Under the pieces are notes generated by a model that saw only the letters and a list, made by a program, of their open reading frames with translations, did no database searches and was not told the origin of the DNA. A program made the translations under genes and the position numbers. DNA of 64,000 nucleotides from Uranotaenia lowii (Eukaryota > Arthropoda > Insecta > Diptera > Culicidae): the NCBI RefSeq assembly GCF_029784155.1, contig NC_073693.1, forward strand, positions 315,627,536 through 315,691,535, in the 5' to 3' direction. How positions within the stretch are numbered: the stretch's first letter is position 1; the number at the start of each line of letters is the position of its first letter. Below are positions 1 to 10,660 of this stretch, piece by piece.

Positions 1-1918
1 CGCTTCAAACAGTGGATGTCTCGTCGCACTGTGCAATGCAAAAGTATTGAGAATGTTATCTCGCTTCAAACAGTGGATGTCTCGTCGCACTGTGCAATGC
101 AAAAGTATTGAGAATGTTATCTCGCTTCAAACAGTGGATGTCTCGTCGCACTGTGCAATGCAAAAGTATTGAGAATGTTATCTCGCTTCAAACAGTGGAT
201 GTCTCGTCGCACTGTGCTTGTTGAAGGCGGGTGTCTCGCCACGCCTTAGTGGTTGTCCAAGTGTCCAGCCACGCTGTGCAATGCAAAAGTATTGAGAATG
301 TTATCTCGCTTCAAACAGTGGATGTCTCGTCGCACTGTGCAATGCAAAAGTATTGAGAATGTTATCTCGCTTCAAACAGTGGATGACTCGTCACACTGTG
401 CAATGCAAAAGTATTGAGAATGTTATCTCGCTTCAAACAGTGGATGTCTCGTCGCACTGTGCTTGTTCAAGGCGGGTGTCTCGCCACGCCTTAGTGGATG
501 TCCAAGTGTCCATCCACACTGTGCAATGCAAAAGTATTGAGAATGTTATCTCGCTTCAAACAGTGGATGTCTCGTCGCACTGTGCTTGTTCAAGGCGGGT
601 GTCTCGCCACGCCTTAGTGGTTGTTAAAGTGTCCAGCCACGCTGTGCAATGCAAAAGTATTGAGAATGTTATCTCGCTTCAAACAGTGGATGTCTCGTCG
701 CACTGTGCTTGTTCAAGGCGGGTGTCTCGCCACACCTTAGTGGATGTCCAAGTGTCCAGCCACGCTGTGCAATGCAAAAGTATTGAGAATGTTATCTCGC
801 TTCAAACAGTGGATGTCTCGTCGCACTGTGCAATGCAAAAGTATTGAGAATGTTATCTCGCTTCAAACAGTGGATGTCTCGTCGCACTGTGCAATGCAAA
901 AGTATTGAGAATGTTATCTCGCTTCAAACAGTGGATGTCTCGTCGCACTGTGCTTGTTGAAGGCGGGTGTCTCGCCACGCCTTAGTGGTTGTCCAAGTGT
1001 CCAGCCACGCCGTGCAATGCAAAAGTATTGAGAATATTATCTCGCTTCGAACAGTGGATGTCTCGTCGCACTGTGCTTGTTCAAGGCGGGTGTCTCGCCA
1101 CGCCTTAGTGGTTGTTAAAGTGTCCAGCCACGCTGTGCAATGCAAAAGTATTGAGAATGTTATCTCGCTTCAAACAGTGGATGTCTCGTCGCACTGTGCT
1201 TGTTCAAGGCGGGTGTCTCGCCACACCTTAGTGGATGTCCAAGTGTCCAGCCACACTGTGCAATGCAAAAGTATTGAGAATGTTATCTCGCTTCAAACAG
1301 TGGATGTCTCGTCGCACTGTACTTGTTCAAGGCGGGTGTCTCGCCACGCCTTAGTGGTTGTCCAAGTGTCCAGCCACGCTGTGCAATGCAAAAGTATTGA
1401 GAATGTTATCTCGCTTCAAACAGTGGATGTCTCGTCGCACTGTGCAATGCAAAAGTATTGAGAATGTAATCTCGCTTCAAACAGTGGATGTCTCGTCGCA
1501 CTGTGCAATGCAAAAGTATTGAGAATGTAATCTCGCTTCAAACAGTGGATGTCTCGTCGCACTGTGCTTGTTGAAGGCGGGTGTCTCGCCACGCCTTAGT
1601 GGTTGTCCAAATGTCCAGCCACGCTGTGCAATGCAAAAGTATTGAGAATATTATCTCGCTTCGAACAGTGGATGTCTCGTCGCACTGTGCTTGTTCAAGG
1701 CGGGTGTCTCGCCACGCCTTAGTGGTTGTCCAAGTGTCCAGCCACGCTGTGCAATGCAAAAGTATTGAGAATATTATCTCGCTTCAAACAGTGGATGTCT
1801 CGTCGCACTGTGCTTGTTCAAGGCGGGTGTCTCGCCACGCCTTAGTGGTTGTCCTAGTGTCCAGCCACACTGTGCAATGCCAAAGAATTGAGAAGTTTAT
1901 CTCGCTTCAAACAGTTAT
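1..1918. repeat. Satellite array with 61-bp (A) and 62-bp (B) monomers and higher-order structure
   Basis: Two monomers alternate. A is 61 bp, begins AATGCAAAAGTATTGAG and ends CGTCGCACTGTGC. B is 62 bp, begins TTGTTCAAGGCGGG and ends CCACGCTGTGC. From the left edge the order is A-A-A-B-A-A-A-B-A-B-A-B-A-A-A-B-A-B-A-B-A-B-A-A-A-B-A-B-A-B-A (last partial), with B starts at 218, 463, 586, 709, 954, 1077, 1200, 1323, 1568, 1691 and 1814. Private variants recur at 491 bp and 614 bp, so blocks of the type AAAB-(AB)n were amplified as units. An A+B dimer is 123 bp, a multiple of three, which keeps frames open and makes 60-164 codon ORFs on both strands; these are not genes. The array runs off the left edge and decays at about 1876-1918. 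Confidence 0.95.
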
Positions 1919-1993
1919 TATTCTTTCAACGATTCTATTAGGATTGAAAATTAATAAGATCAACTGCGATTATGAAATTTGAATAGTAAAATC

Positions 1994-2274
1994 ATAATGA
2001 TAATGATGATGATAATGTTCCCACCTCATTCCCCTACACATATTTGAGCGGATCGAGTTATATTTTTGAAAAGATTTTTTTTTAACAAATCACATTCATT
2101 TACTGCTACAATTGTACTAAGAACCATCTCAGATTTGGAACAATTCATGTAAATACCGCGCAGTGCTCAAATATATGTAGACTTCTCTTAACTAATTTCA
2201 AGTTGACAAAAGGCCAATGAATATTCAACAATCTTAAAAATTATCACTATTATTATCATCATCATTATCATTAT
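1994..2274. repeat. Nested inverted repeats beside the satellite
   Basis: An outer pair of perfect 23-bp inverted arms lies at 1994-2016 and 2252-2274 (GATAAT-rich, low complexity). An inner pair lies at 2034-2049 (CTACACATATTTGAGC) and 2165-2180, matching 15 of 16 bases. The segment between the satellite and the Helentron gene can therefore fold back. It may belong to the 3' end of the Helentron, which is transcribed towards it, or be a remnant of another element. The outer arms could be partly coincidental because they are simple sequence. Confidence 0.5.
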
Positions 2275-2450
2275 CATCCATGAGAATTTAGACGAACCAT
2301 CGCTGACTGTTTCAATTTCGCTACAATACACAGATACTAAGGAATAACTGAATATCTGCAGTGACTTGTCTCATCAATGTTGACATCTTACTTAAATTTT
2401 ATTTAAATCTAAACTGAATTGTTTCAAGCTCTTCGCATTTCATTTTACCT

Positions 2451-2456
2451 TTTATT
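2451..2456 (-). terminator. Possible poly(A) signal downstream of the Helentron ORF
   Basis: AATAAA on the minus strand, about 175 nt downstream of the stop codon of the large transposase gene. This is a plausible cleavage and polyadenylation signal, but such hexamers are frequent in AT-rich DNA. Confidence 0.25.
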
Positions 2457-2628
2457 GATTTATCTGATGCACTGCGATCGCGAAGGAAGCTCAAATGAAA
2501 GACTCGCAAATTGATGCCACATTTTTTCTGATCCTATTTAGTAACCAGAGAACAACATCACAACTATTATGAACTGTACTCAATATTAATTCAATTACCA
2601 ATGTGTGAATCGTATTAAAAACAAAAAA

Positions 2629-5600
2629 TTACAAGAACAGTTCACTTTCTCTTACATTAATTACACTTGTATTCGGAAACTCATGTTTAGAATTAAGTTT
2701 TTTAGGGAGAAGTACATTATAATGTGATGATCCGTAAATCATAACAATTGGAGTCAATGATACCACTGGTGGTCTGATTTCTAAACAATTAACTGGGGTT
2801 CCCTTGATAACGACAAAAATACTTCGTTTTAAAATAATACTTAATGCGTATAAAGTATCTGCATTACCCCAGGCACTGTCCTCACATGAAATACAAAGAA
2901 GATTGAAAAATGATCCCGATTCAAGTAAATTTTCTCTACCTTCAAAATAGGACTTATTTTGTAAAACACTTCTGAATGCGAACGTTCGGAGAACATTTGA
3001 CAAAAGTGTATTTCCAATCAAAGAATATGAAATCGAATGGAACTGACAATTTCCATCTCTCGGAATTTCAATTTCAACAAATTCTTGAAAATACTGTTCG
3101 TTTGCCATCCTGTCAAGATCACGTAAACGGTCAAAAATCTGAATTGGAGAAACATTCATATGCGTATGAACTAAATCTAGGGATTGAGAATAACTTTCTA
3201 ACAATGACATAACGCGGTATTCTGTATCTAGATTAAAATTCATTGAAGTAACCAAAATGTCTAATATTGCACTATTCAAATTTCTAAAAAGCTCTTCGTT
3301 GAACCATTCTTCATTTTCTAATATCTCTGTTGTTGAATTTTCAATCAAAATATTAGCTTCATTAAATAATTCTTCTGGAGGATCATTGAAAAGTTCATTA
3401 TGAATGTTGTCATTCACTATATTTGATGAAGAAGTATCAAAATACTCACTTCCTAGAATTTCAGCAGATTCCAATTCCAATACTGTTTGAGGAATTATCG
3501 CAAAGATTGGTTTGTGGTCAGAAAAATAAGACTCATATACACCAGCTGAAATATTTCTTATGTTAGAAAATACAATATCTAATCTAGAACCAAGATCTGT
3601 TGTAGGTTCATAACAAACTAACTTATCATAAAGATGCATTCTATTCAGATTATTTACTAATTTTTTTGTTTCGTCACATGTACTGTTGAGATTAAAATTG
3701 AAATCTCCTATGAATACGATTGGTTCACTGTAAGCCTTATAAATTAAATTGAATACAGATATAAATTCATTATAATTAATTTTCGGTGATTTATAGCCTG
3801 TAAGAAGTGAAAAATTTCCATGTTTTAGAAGAACTAAGTCAGTATGGCCAACATATTTATTCTGGTTATTGGCTTTGAAAACCGTCTTATGACTTTCTAC
3901 TGAAACTATTAAACCAATTTTCGCATAGCATATTATACCTTTGGCAATGCCACTCTTAACAAAAAATGGAAATTTTTGTCTATCTGATCGGTAAACAATA
4001 TGGAAATTGGGTATATTTACTTCATCGTTTGTAAGGATCCCCGTTTCAGAAAATACAATTATGTCACATCTCGAATACCATGCATCCGCGGATATGTACT
4101 TGAAATTTTCTCTCAAAGATCTAGAATTCTGATAAGCAATAACCAATCCTGCGTGAGTTGTTAAATTATCAAACGCTAAAGTTAATTGTCTGTATGTCTT
4201 TAATCTTTCCGTTTCTTTCAAACAAGCTCTTATGGTAGGATTATCGGCCATATTTCCCGGAAATTTTCCTAATATATAAAGCCCAGATAGTTTCGAAACA
4301 CGACTCAAGGCAACATAAATTAACTGACGAGTTGAGTTACCTTTCTTGCGTAGATCAACGCACACTTTGGAATATGTTTGTCCCTGACTTTTATGAATTG
4401 TAAGCGCTTCACAGGGAACTAATGGGAATTGATTCCTAATAACTTGATAGTCACGTTGAAAATGATTAGTCAAACTATATCTTTGCCTTTCAATAGGTGT
4501 CCAGTTTTTGTTAAGATTCAAATTTTCTGTAAATTCATGAAATTTAAGTCGAGCTTTTCTGCCAACTTTCTTGCTGTCAAAATTAAGGTACACCACGATA
4601 GGTTTATTCGATTGTGGATTGCAAAAAACAAATTCCAAAACTCCAGTTGCACCGTTTACGATGCCATCCGATACATCTAAATTTGCAGTTACCATGTACT
4701 TGATACCTTTTTTGAATTGTATAGAATATGGATACCCTCCACAATCCCGGGTAGTTTTAGCTTTCCAAATATCAAGTTTCTTTAAAATTTGTTCTTCTTT
4801 CAAATTGCCTGTCAATTTATCTTCAGCCAAACTTAAAATTTCGGTTTCAGTCGACTCTGCAATTTTTATGGCATTATATCTGTCAACATCCAAATTCGTA
4901 TAATACAACCTTATAGCGTCACTAGGTACTTCACTTTCGGAGACTTCTCTACTTTTAAAAACGTTGATATCTGCTGCATTCATAGTTCCCTGGGCAAAAT
5001 TATTTAACGCATTAACAAAGTCTAAGTCGTCTTTCTGTCTCATGACCTCAGTTAATTCATAAAATTCAAAATCCGCCCATAAAGGGGAAAGATCCAACGT
5101 CACCAAACAATCTCTGGGAGGGTTAAAAATGAATCTATCTTTGACCGGCGGAAGCTGTCGGAAATCTCCTACGGTTATTACAGATAAACCACCAAAACTT
5201 TCATCCATTCCTGTAATTTGGCGCAATCTTGTATCTATACGACTGAAAATGGTACTTCCAACCATTGAAATTTCATCTATGACTATCAATTTACAATGTA
5301 ACAATTGTTGGCGTAAATTATTTGCGACGTCCATAGGTAAATCTGGTATGTTTCTAGTTTCGGTCAATGGTAAGGCAAAAGCTGAGTGCAAAGTATTGCC
5401 TCCAATTAAAAAGGCAGCTTTTCCAGAAAACGCACTTAATAACACTTTGACAGAATCTGATGATTGCCAAACTGAGGTTTCAACACAGTACTCCAGAAAA
5501 TATGTAATCAATTGATAAATTGTTGATATAACTAAACTTTTTCCAACACCTGCTGAGCCGGAGATGAAAATTTTTAAAGGTAACTTGTTCAGTTTAAAGC

Positions 5601-8600
5601 ATTTGTAAATATGAATTACAATTTCTCTTTGTCTGTTATTAAGCTTCCTTAGATTTTCAAGAAGATCGCGTTTGTTTACTTTCGGAGGAGCCGAATACAC
5701 AAATGGAGTAAACGTTTTTGGTCTATCAATACCTCCTTGTACAAGAATATCGATTTCATGATCTTTAGACAGCTGATTTTGTTCGAATTCGGAAATTTCT
5801 TCATTTTCTAAATCTGCTCTATTATCATTTGCGGCTTCTATTGCTTTGTCTATTACATCATCTGACAGAATTTGAAATTTGGAACGATTTCTAGTAATCA
5901 CACCTAGGTTATTATTATACACTTCCAACCAGTTCACTGTTTCAATTTCATTGATTTCATTTCTCCAAGGATAGAATAGAAGTAATTGCTCTCGATAATA
6001 ATTGTCGGGATCTTGTTCGATTTTGTATCGATTATATCTCAGAATTCGAGCTGTTTTCCTTCTCTTATGGTTAGGATTTTCTCTATCTACTTCTGTTTCT
6101 TCAATGTCCTCTTCTTCGTCAGAAATCTGTGACCTGTTCTTATCAGGACGACTTTTTCCTTTAGCTTTAAAATAAAATGCAGCGTACTCAGCTAAACAAA
6201 TGTTTTGTAAATCTACTCGTTCCGCATAATATGTTATGATATCTTTACCAGCGATATCGGTACTATCTTTGCTCATTGATCTTAATTGTTTTTCTGATTT
6301 AAGAAAAACTACCCTATCTTCAGATTTACAGGTGCTGATATATATATGAGTTCGACTGAAATGGGACAAAGGAATACTTAAACAATGATAAATAGCTTCG
6401 CTGACGCTCATTAGATTCGAATTGAGAAATTTGTTAGCAATTGTCCTCAACTTTTCAAGATAAGTAGTATTTCTTTTATCTAATTCATTTTGCAGTTCCT
6501 TCAACTGCTTCGAGAGTCCCGATTCAGACTTAGCAATGTAATCAACAATGTATGCTGCAACGCCATATTCATCTAGAATTAGCTGCAAATCTGTATTTGA
6601 CTCCATTAAATTCAATATTATTGGATTATAAGAATTGATATCAACTTCACAGCTCCTGCGTTTATAAAAAATTGTAACTTTACTTATAGAAGCTCTTAAA
6701 GCGGTTATGTAATGATCTTTAGTCAAATGCAAGCTTTCTAAAATTTCTTCAAAACTGAGATTTGATCTTTCTCTACTTGAATATAGAACTTCCATCGTTT
6801 CTTTTATTTTCTGTAGATTTCTCTTAACCGCTGCAGTAATTTCGTTCTTGGGCAATGGTTTTAAAATTTTAGTTTCTGATAGAACAAATTTTGGAAAATT
6901 AAATCTACATGTGTTTTTATTGCTCCGTCCTTTTGAACATGTATCAGTGTGCTTGTGACGCAAATATTTACAAAGTGGATTATCAGCATCATACTGACAT
7001 GTAATAAATGTATCAGCAAACTTTTCAAAAGCTTTTATACTATCTTCATCATTTAAATCTAGACAAGGTGCATCTTCAATGAACAGTAACATATGATCAT
7101 GGGGAGATCCCCTCATTTGAAATTCGCGCCTTCGGTAAAAATCTGTTATTTTATACGGTTGGAATGGGCCTGAGCTTTGTTTCATTAATTTCATTAGCTC
7201 AGTAATTTTAAAATCATAATACAATGCAGAGTAAACAGGATTTTCTTTAATAAGATCGTGTTTTTGTTGTTCCGGAAGGTTAAGAGCTTGCAATAACGAA
7301 ATTTGTTTCCCTGTAGTCTTCAATACCAACCCTTGTATCAATTCAGGCCATTTATTTTCAACTGCAGACACGGTTAAGAAAAACATTGGTTTTCCGCACT
7401 GCCGCAACATCGCAAAGAGATTCTTTTTCTTCGAGCTCCAAAAACTTGGAGAACATCTGATGTGCTTTAAAAAATTCAACCCATCATTATGCTGCCTAAG
7501 CTCTGTAATAAACTGGGGATTTAATGCTTCCTCAACTGTAACACCATTAGCATTAGATTTCTTTTTTAGTGTAAGTGTAGTTGAACTAAGAACTTCTGAT
7601 TCCAATTTCATTTTGGCCAAATATAAAATTCTGAATGCCGAAATTTTAACTGTATGGCAGCGTACTTCCCATTTAATTAAATCAGATCTTGTAATATTTT
7701 TGTTAAGTACTTGCCTTTTTTTTCCAGCGAAAATTTTTGGAAAACAAAAACATTCAACATCTGGTTGAATGTGAACTGAAACAGGCCAGTGATTTTGACC
7801 TGGAGCCATAACAATAGTGGCATGTTGTGCCGTTTGTTGATTGAAGTCGAAAAGTAAACATTCATCATCATCATCAACCAAATGTTCATAAAATTCATCA
7901 TCGACCTCTAAATCGTCTAATTGTAAATTCGAATTCACTTCTTGTTCTAATCCAGAACAAAGTTGATTATCCCGAATATTACCGTCGTCGCTTGTAGCAA
8001 CTTGATTTTCACTGGCATCTAAATTTATGACATTGTTCCGATTGATTTCCTCCGTGAAAATTCTCATATCATGAGAAGAAACTTGTATGTCATGTTTTTT
8101 GTATAATTCAGTATTTTTCAAATAATCAAGAGCTTCTGATACATATGACGCACGGACCAATCCACTAATATATGTGGAAGAGTGACCCATATGTCGTTTG
8201 AATTCCACCGGTATAGGTATAACATCAAGATTATTTAGTTGTCTTGGCAAAGACGAAACCATAAGTGGCACACTACTAGGCACATGAATTGCACTCCCTT
8301 TCATTCCAAGCTGTGGATTACAAGCACGTTTTGACATGAGAACAACCTTTTGGAAAGCAACATAAGGAGAAACTATTCTTTCTTCAATATCATTAAGTCT
8401 TGTAATGCATTCGGGAACCGGCGGTAATTTTAATCCCCAACTTGAAGCAAGCTTGGGAATTTTACGTTCTTTTACATATTTAATGCAAGTTTTACACAGA
8501 AAATTGCAAGAATTTTGAAAATAATAATTCAAGGTGCGTGAATCGCAAGTATTTTGAACGTTTTCGTTTTTCAGAATTTTATCAATTATCTGTTCAGAAA

Positions 8601-9399
8601 TTTTTTGAACACTCTTATAGAAAAATGAACCCTCGCAGCTTGCGCATACATAACTGGGCATCTGCTTTCTATTCTCAATGAATTCCCTTATTGATTTCGA
8701 TTGAATATCATTCGAACGAATTAGAAAGTTGTAATATTTGTCTCGATGAGCTATGAATTCATTCATTCTTTGCTCCCGTCGTGATAATCTGTTGCGTGCA
8801 TTTTCATTAACATTATACGTTTCATTGCTTCTCTGTAAACGTATATTCAACAAATTTGAATGATTCGACGCAGCTTGGACGTTTTCGTGTCTTAAACGTT
8901 TTTCTGCCAATTTACATAGAATATTATTCTTCTCTCTTCCATAGTATTCCATGTTTTCATTTCTTATCTTACGCATACGAAGTCTGTTCATCGTTTTTTC
9001 ATTTTCGTAATAGCTCATATCTGCTCTTATTTCTCGAATCCTTTTAGCATTTTTTTCTCGCATGATTGAAGAAATTTCAATATCTCTTCTTTTCCTCTGG
9101 ATTCTTTGTTGTTCTTGCTCTTTATATGAGTTATCTTCGTTTACAATAGTATTGGCATAATCATCAATTGCTTCTGCATGATTCAGGGTTTCTCTTTGTC
9201 GATTTTCTTCACTGTAACAATTTTGATTTGTTTGTATTTCTTCCAAAATTGTTACGTTTGGTTGATTAGAAAAACTGACATCTGATTTTCTGTTTTGCTC
9301 ATTTATAACAGAAGCGAGTTTTTTAATGTACTTTTGCTTATCGTACAAACGAAGTTTTTTCGCTTTGTATTCCGACGAATATTTTTTAGTGCGAGACAT
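2629..9399 (-). CDS. Helentron-type Helitron transposase (Rep-helicase-endonuclease-OTU), intact
   Basis: One open frame of 2256 codons from ATG (9397-9399) to TAA (2629-2631), encoding the replication protein of a rolling-circle transposon. The basic N-terminal ~220 residues are followed by a cysteine-containing region (CASC, CKTC) and a stretch resembling the DUF6570 / Helitron_like_N modules of such proteins. The HUH nickase motif PHDHM is near residue 768 and the paired tyrosines (YIVDYIAK) near 950. A PIF1-like SF1 helicase follows: Walker A GSAGVGKS near 1285, Walker B VIDEIS near 1377, GDFRQLPP near 1415, IHKSQGQTYS near 1670, YVALSRV near 1700. Next comes an exonuclease-endonuclease-phosphatase domain (about 1755-1970; GDFNFN near 1899, SDHKPIF near 1962). 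The C-terminus is an OTU-type cysteine protease domain (RDGNC near 2118, SHYNV near 2226). The Rep+helicase+EEP combination is the Helentron (Helitron2) signature. No internal stop, frameshift or intron is visible, which suggests recent activity. Confidence 0.93.
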   Translation of the reverse strand: MSRTKKYSSEYKAKKLRLYDKQKYIKKLASVINEQNRKSDVSFSNQPNVTILEEIQTNQNCYSEENRQRETLNHAEAIDDYANTIVNEDNSYKEQEQQRIQRKRRDIEISSIMREKNAKRIREIRADMSYYENEKTMNRLRMRKIRNENMEYYGREKNNILCKLAEKRLRHENVQAASNHSNLLNIRLQRSNETYNVNENARNRLSRREQRMNEFIAHRDKYYNFLIRSNDIQSKSIREFIENRKQMPSYVCASCEGSFFYKSVQKISEQIIDKILKNENVQNTCDSRTLNYYFQNSCNFLCKTCIKYVKERKIPKLASSWGLKLPPVPECITRLNDIEERIVSPYVAFQKVVLMSKRACNPQLGMKGSAIHVPSSVPLMVSSLPRQLNNLDVIPIPVEFKRHMGHSSTYISGLVRASYVSEALDYLKNTELYKKHDIQVSSHDMRIFTEEINRNNVINLDASENQVATSDDGNIRDNQLCSGLEQEVNSNLQLDDLEVDDEFYEHLVDDDDECLLFDFNQQTAQHATIVMAPGQNHWPVSVHIQPDVECFCFPKIFAGKKRQVLNKNITRSDLIKWEVRCHTVKISAFRILYLAKMKLESEVLSSTTLTLKKKSNANGVTVEEALNPQFITELRQHNDGLNFLKHIRCSPSFWSSKKKNLFAMLRQCGKPMFFLTVSAVENKWPELIQGLVLKTTGKQISLLQALNLPEQQKHDLIKENPVYSALYYDFKITELMKLMKQSSGPFQPYKITDFYRRREFQMRGSPHDHMLLFIEDAPCLDLNDEDSIKAFEKFADTFITCQYDADNPLCKYLRHKHTDTCSKGRSNKNTCRFNFPKFVLSETKILKPLPKNEITAAVKRNLQKIKETMEVLYSSRERSNLSFEEILESLHLTKDHYITALRASISKVTIFYKRRSCEVDINSYNPIILNLMESNTDLQLILDEYGVAAYIVDYIAKSESGLSKQLKELQNELDKRNTTYLEKLRTIANKFLNSNLMSVSEAIYHCLSIPLSHFSRTHIYISTCKSEDRVVFLKSEKQLRSMSKDSTDIAGKDIITYYAERVDLQNICLAEYAAFYFKAKGKSRPDKNRSQISDEEEDIEETEVDRENPNHKRRKTARILRYNRYKIEQDPDNYYREQLLLFYPWRNEINEIETVNWLEVYNNNLGVITRNRSKFQILSDDVIDKAIEAANDNRADLENEEISEFEQNQLSKDHEIDILVQGGIDRPKTFTPFVYSAPPKVNKRDLLENLRKLNNRQREIVIHIYKCFKLNKLPLKIFISGSAGVGKSLVISTIYQLITYFLEYCVETSVWQSSDSVKVLLSAFSGKAAFLIGGNTLHSAFALPLTETRNIPDLPMDVANNLRQQLLHCKLIVIDEISMVGSTIFSRIDTRLRQITGMDESFGGLSVITVGDFRQLPPVKDRFIFNPPRDCLVTLDLSPLWADFEFYELTEVMRQKDDLDFVNALNNFAQGTMNAADINVFKSREVSESEVPSDAIRLYYTNLDVDRYNAIKIAESTETEILSLAEDKLTGNLKEEQILKKLDIWKAKTTRDCGGYPYSIQFKKGIKYMVTANLDVSDGIVNGATGVLEFVFCNPQSNKPIVVYLNFDSKKVGRKARLKFHEFTENLNLNKNWTPIERQRYSLTNHFQRDYQVIRNQFPLVPCEALTIHKSQGQTYSKVCVDLRKKGNSTRQLIYVALSRVSKLSGLYILGKFPGNMADNPTIRACLKETERLKTYRQLTLAFDNLTTHAGLVIAYQNSRSLRENFKYISADAWYSRCDIIVFSETGILTNDEVNIPNFHIVYRSDRQKFPFFVKSGIAKGIICYAKIGLIVSVESHKTVFKANNQNKYVGHTDLVLLKHGNFSLLTGYKSPKINYNEFISVFNLIYKAYSEPIVFIGDFNFNLNSTCDETKKLVNNLNRMHLYDKLVCYEPTTDLGSRLDIVFSNIRNISAGVYESYFSDHKPIFAIIPQTVLELESAEILGSEYFDTSSSNIVNDNIHNELFNDPPEELFNEANILIENSTTEILENEEWFNEELFRNLNSAILDILVTSMNFNLDTEYRVMSLLESYSQSLDLVHTHMNVSPIQIFDRLRDLDRMANEQYFQEFVEIEIPRDGNCQFHSISYSLIGNTLLSNVLRTFAFRSVLQNKSYFEGRENLLESGSFFNLLCISCEDSAWGNADTLYALSIILKRSIFVVIKGTPVNCLEIRPPVVSLTPIVMIYGSSHYNVLLPKKLNSKHEFPNTSVINVRESELFL

Positions 9400-9813
9400 G
9401 TTTAAAAACTGAAATAAAAAATTTGAAAAAGTTTCAAGTTTAATATTTAGATTCGATTTATTCTAACCAATGTTCATAAAAATTCAATCATTACTTTAAA
9501 TAAATTTAATTGATTATCATAAAATAAGGCAATCGTGATTAATAAAGTTAATTAACGAATGCCTTGAATTCTATCATTTTTCAGAAAAAGTGTTGATCTT
9601 TATTGATTATTTTGGAACGAAATTTGAATAAATAAGTTTGAAATTTGGTAACCTTAACATAACCATATTTCTCATCAGAATAACATCAAACAGAAATAAA
9701 CACCATTGCTGTATCCCAACAAAGTAATCTTATAAATGAGTGGATGGAAACTTTAAATTAAAGGAAAGCTATTAATACTCAATAAAAATACAAAAACCAA
9801 AAAAGTTATTTAC
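9400..9813. other. AT-rich stretch upstream of the Helentron gene
   Basis: No ORF, RNA gene or clear repeat boundary is seen. It should contain the promoter and 5' end of the Helentron, but the terminus could not be located by eye because Helentron ends are short and make no target duplication. Confidence 0.4.
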
Positions 9814-10047
9814 GACCCTTAGAGCCGAAGGGGTAAAGCTGAATAAAAGAATAATTCGAGAAAACATGCATTTAAGTTTTTTTTTTGGTCATATTCCATA
9901 TATTATTCAAAAATTGTTATTTTTGTAAATAAACTTAAAATAACCCGATAAAATTACCAAATACAAATTAAAATATGAAAAATTGTTAAGTATTACTAAC
10001 TCAAAATCGATCATATTTGCACTTATACCTCTTTGGCTCTGAGGGTC
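9814..10047. mobile_element. MITE, family 1 (diverged copy)
   Basis: Bounded by ~22-bp imperfect inverted repeats: left GACCCTTAGAGCCGAAGGGG, right reverse complement GACCCTCAGAGCCAAAGAGG. It is AT-rich inside and has no ORF. It shares its terminal motif with the copies at 11914, 16715, 17512 and 53193. It lacks the outermost TGAGG bases seen in those, so it is probably the oldest copy. Confidence 0.65.
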
Positions 10048-10212
10048 TTTTTTCAATCCAAATATTGGATATCAATCGATAATGTCAATATAATTTGTTC
10101 CGATAGTACGATCTTAAAATAGAAACCAATTGAGGCGCCAGGATCAGATGAACATCATTTTCATAGGAATAATTAATTTTGACAGGTTTCCAAATTTAAA
10201 TCAAATACCATT

Positions 10213-10660
10213 TAAGTACACAAAGGTAAGTACGACGGTTTTTCGTATAGTACAACTTAAATCTTTTAAGAAAATCAGCAGTGGATCTATTTAGGCAAAC
10301 GATCAATTTGATGCAGAATATTTTTTTTTATTACACTGAAGATATAAGCATGATCGAGATAAGTTTGTCGCCCCTCTGCTAGGTCCAGTTTTGACACAAC
10401 TCGCTAAACTTATCACTAAAACTAATGAACTGCTGTTTTCTTTACTTACTTCGCTTTATAAGGTAAGTAGGGACGGTAGATTTTCTCTAACCTTCTGAAT
10501 GTTAGTATTGTTTCATTGCAAAGTTTGTCGTCATGAACACGCTAGATTAAAAAAAATGCAACTGAAAATGATGCACATCATTTCGACATAGTAGTTATAA
10601 TAAAAAGTAAACCAAAACAACGCTGTAAACATCCGTTATTGTCGAGATTCCGAAATCTGT
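10213..10660. mobile_element. Diverged, truncated copy of the GGGGTAAGTGTGGAC element
   Basis: Aligns by eye, in inverse orientation, with the complete element at 13336-14262. The terminal segment is recognisable at 10213-10236, the internal boundary motif near 10462-10480, and the stretches GATGCACATCA and GTAAACATCCGTTATTGTC at 10571-10645. Many substitutions and indels show that it is much older. There is no ORF. Confidence 0.65.

Noticed and set aside
1..1918. CRISPR-like array
   Set aside because: There are no unique spacers between identical repeats; both monomers are themselves repeated, and the context is an insect genome.
353..1982. Open frames of 73-164 codons on both strands in the left-end array
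   Set aside because: They are satellite DNA: the 123-bp dimer is a multiple of three, so frames stay open by structure. The same peptide recurs in copies 614 bp apart, and frames are open on both strands.
2976..9047. Plus-strand and small minus-strand frames within the Helentron gene
   Set aside because: Overlapping shadows of one continuous 2256-codon frame that carries all the recognisable domains.
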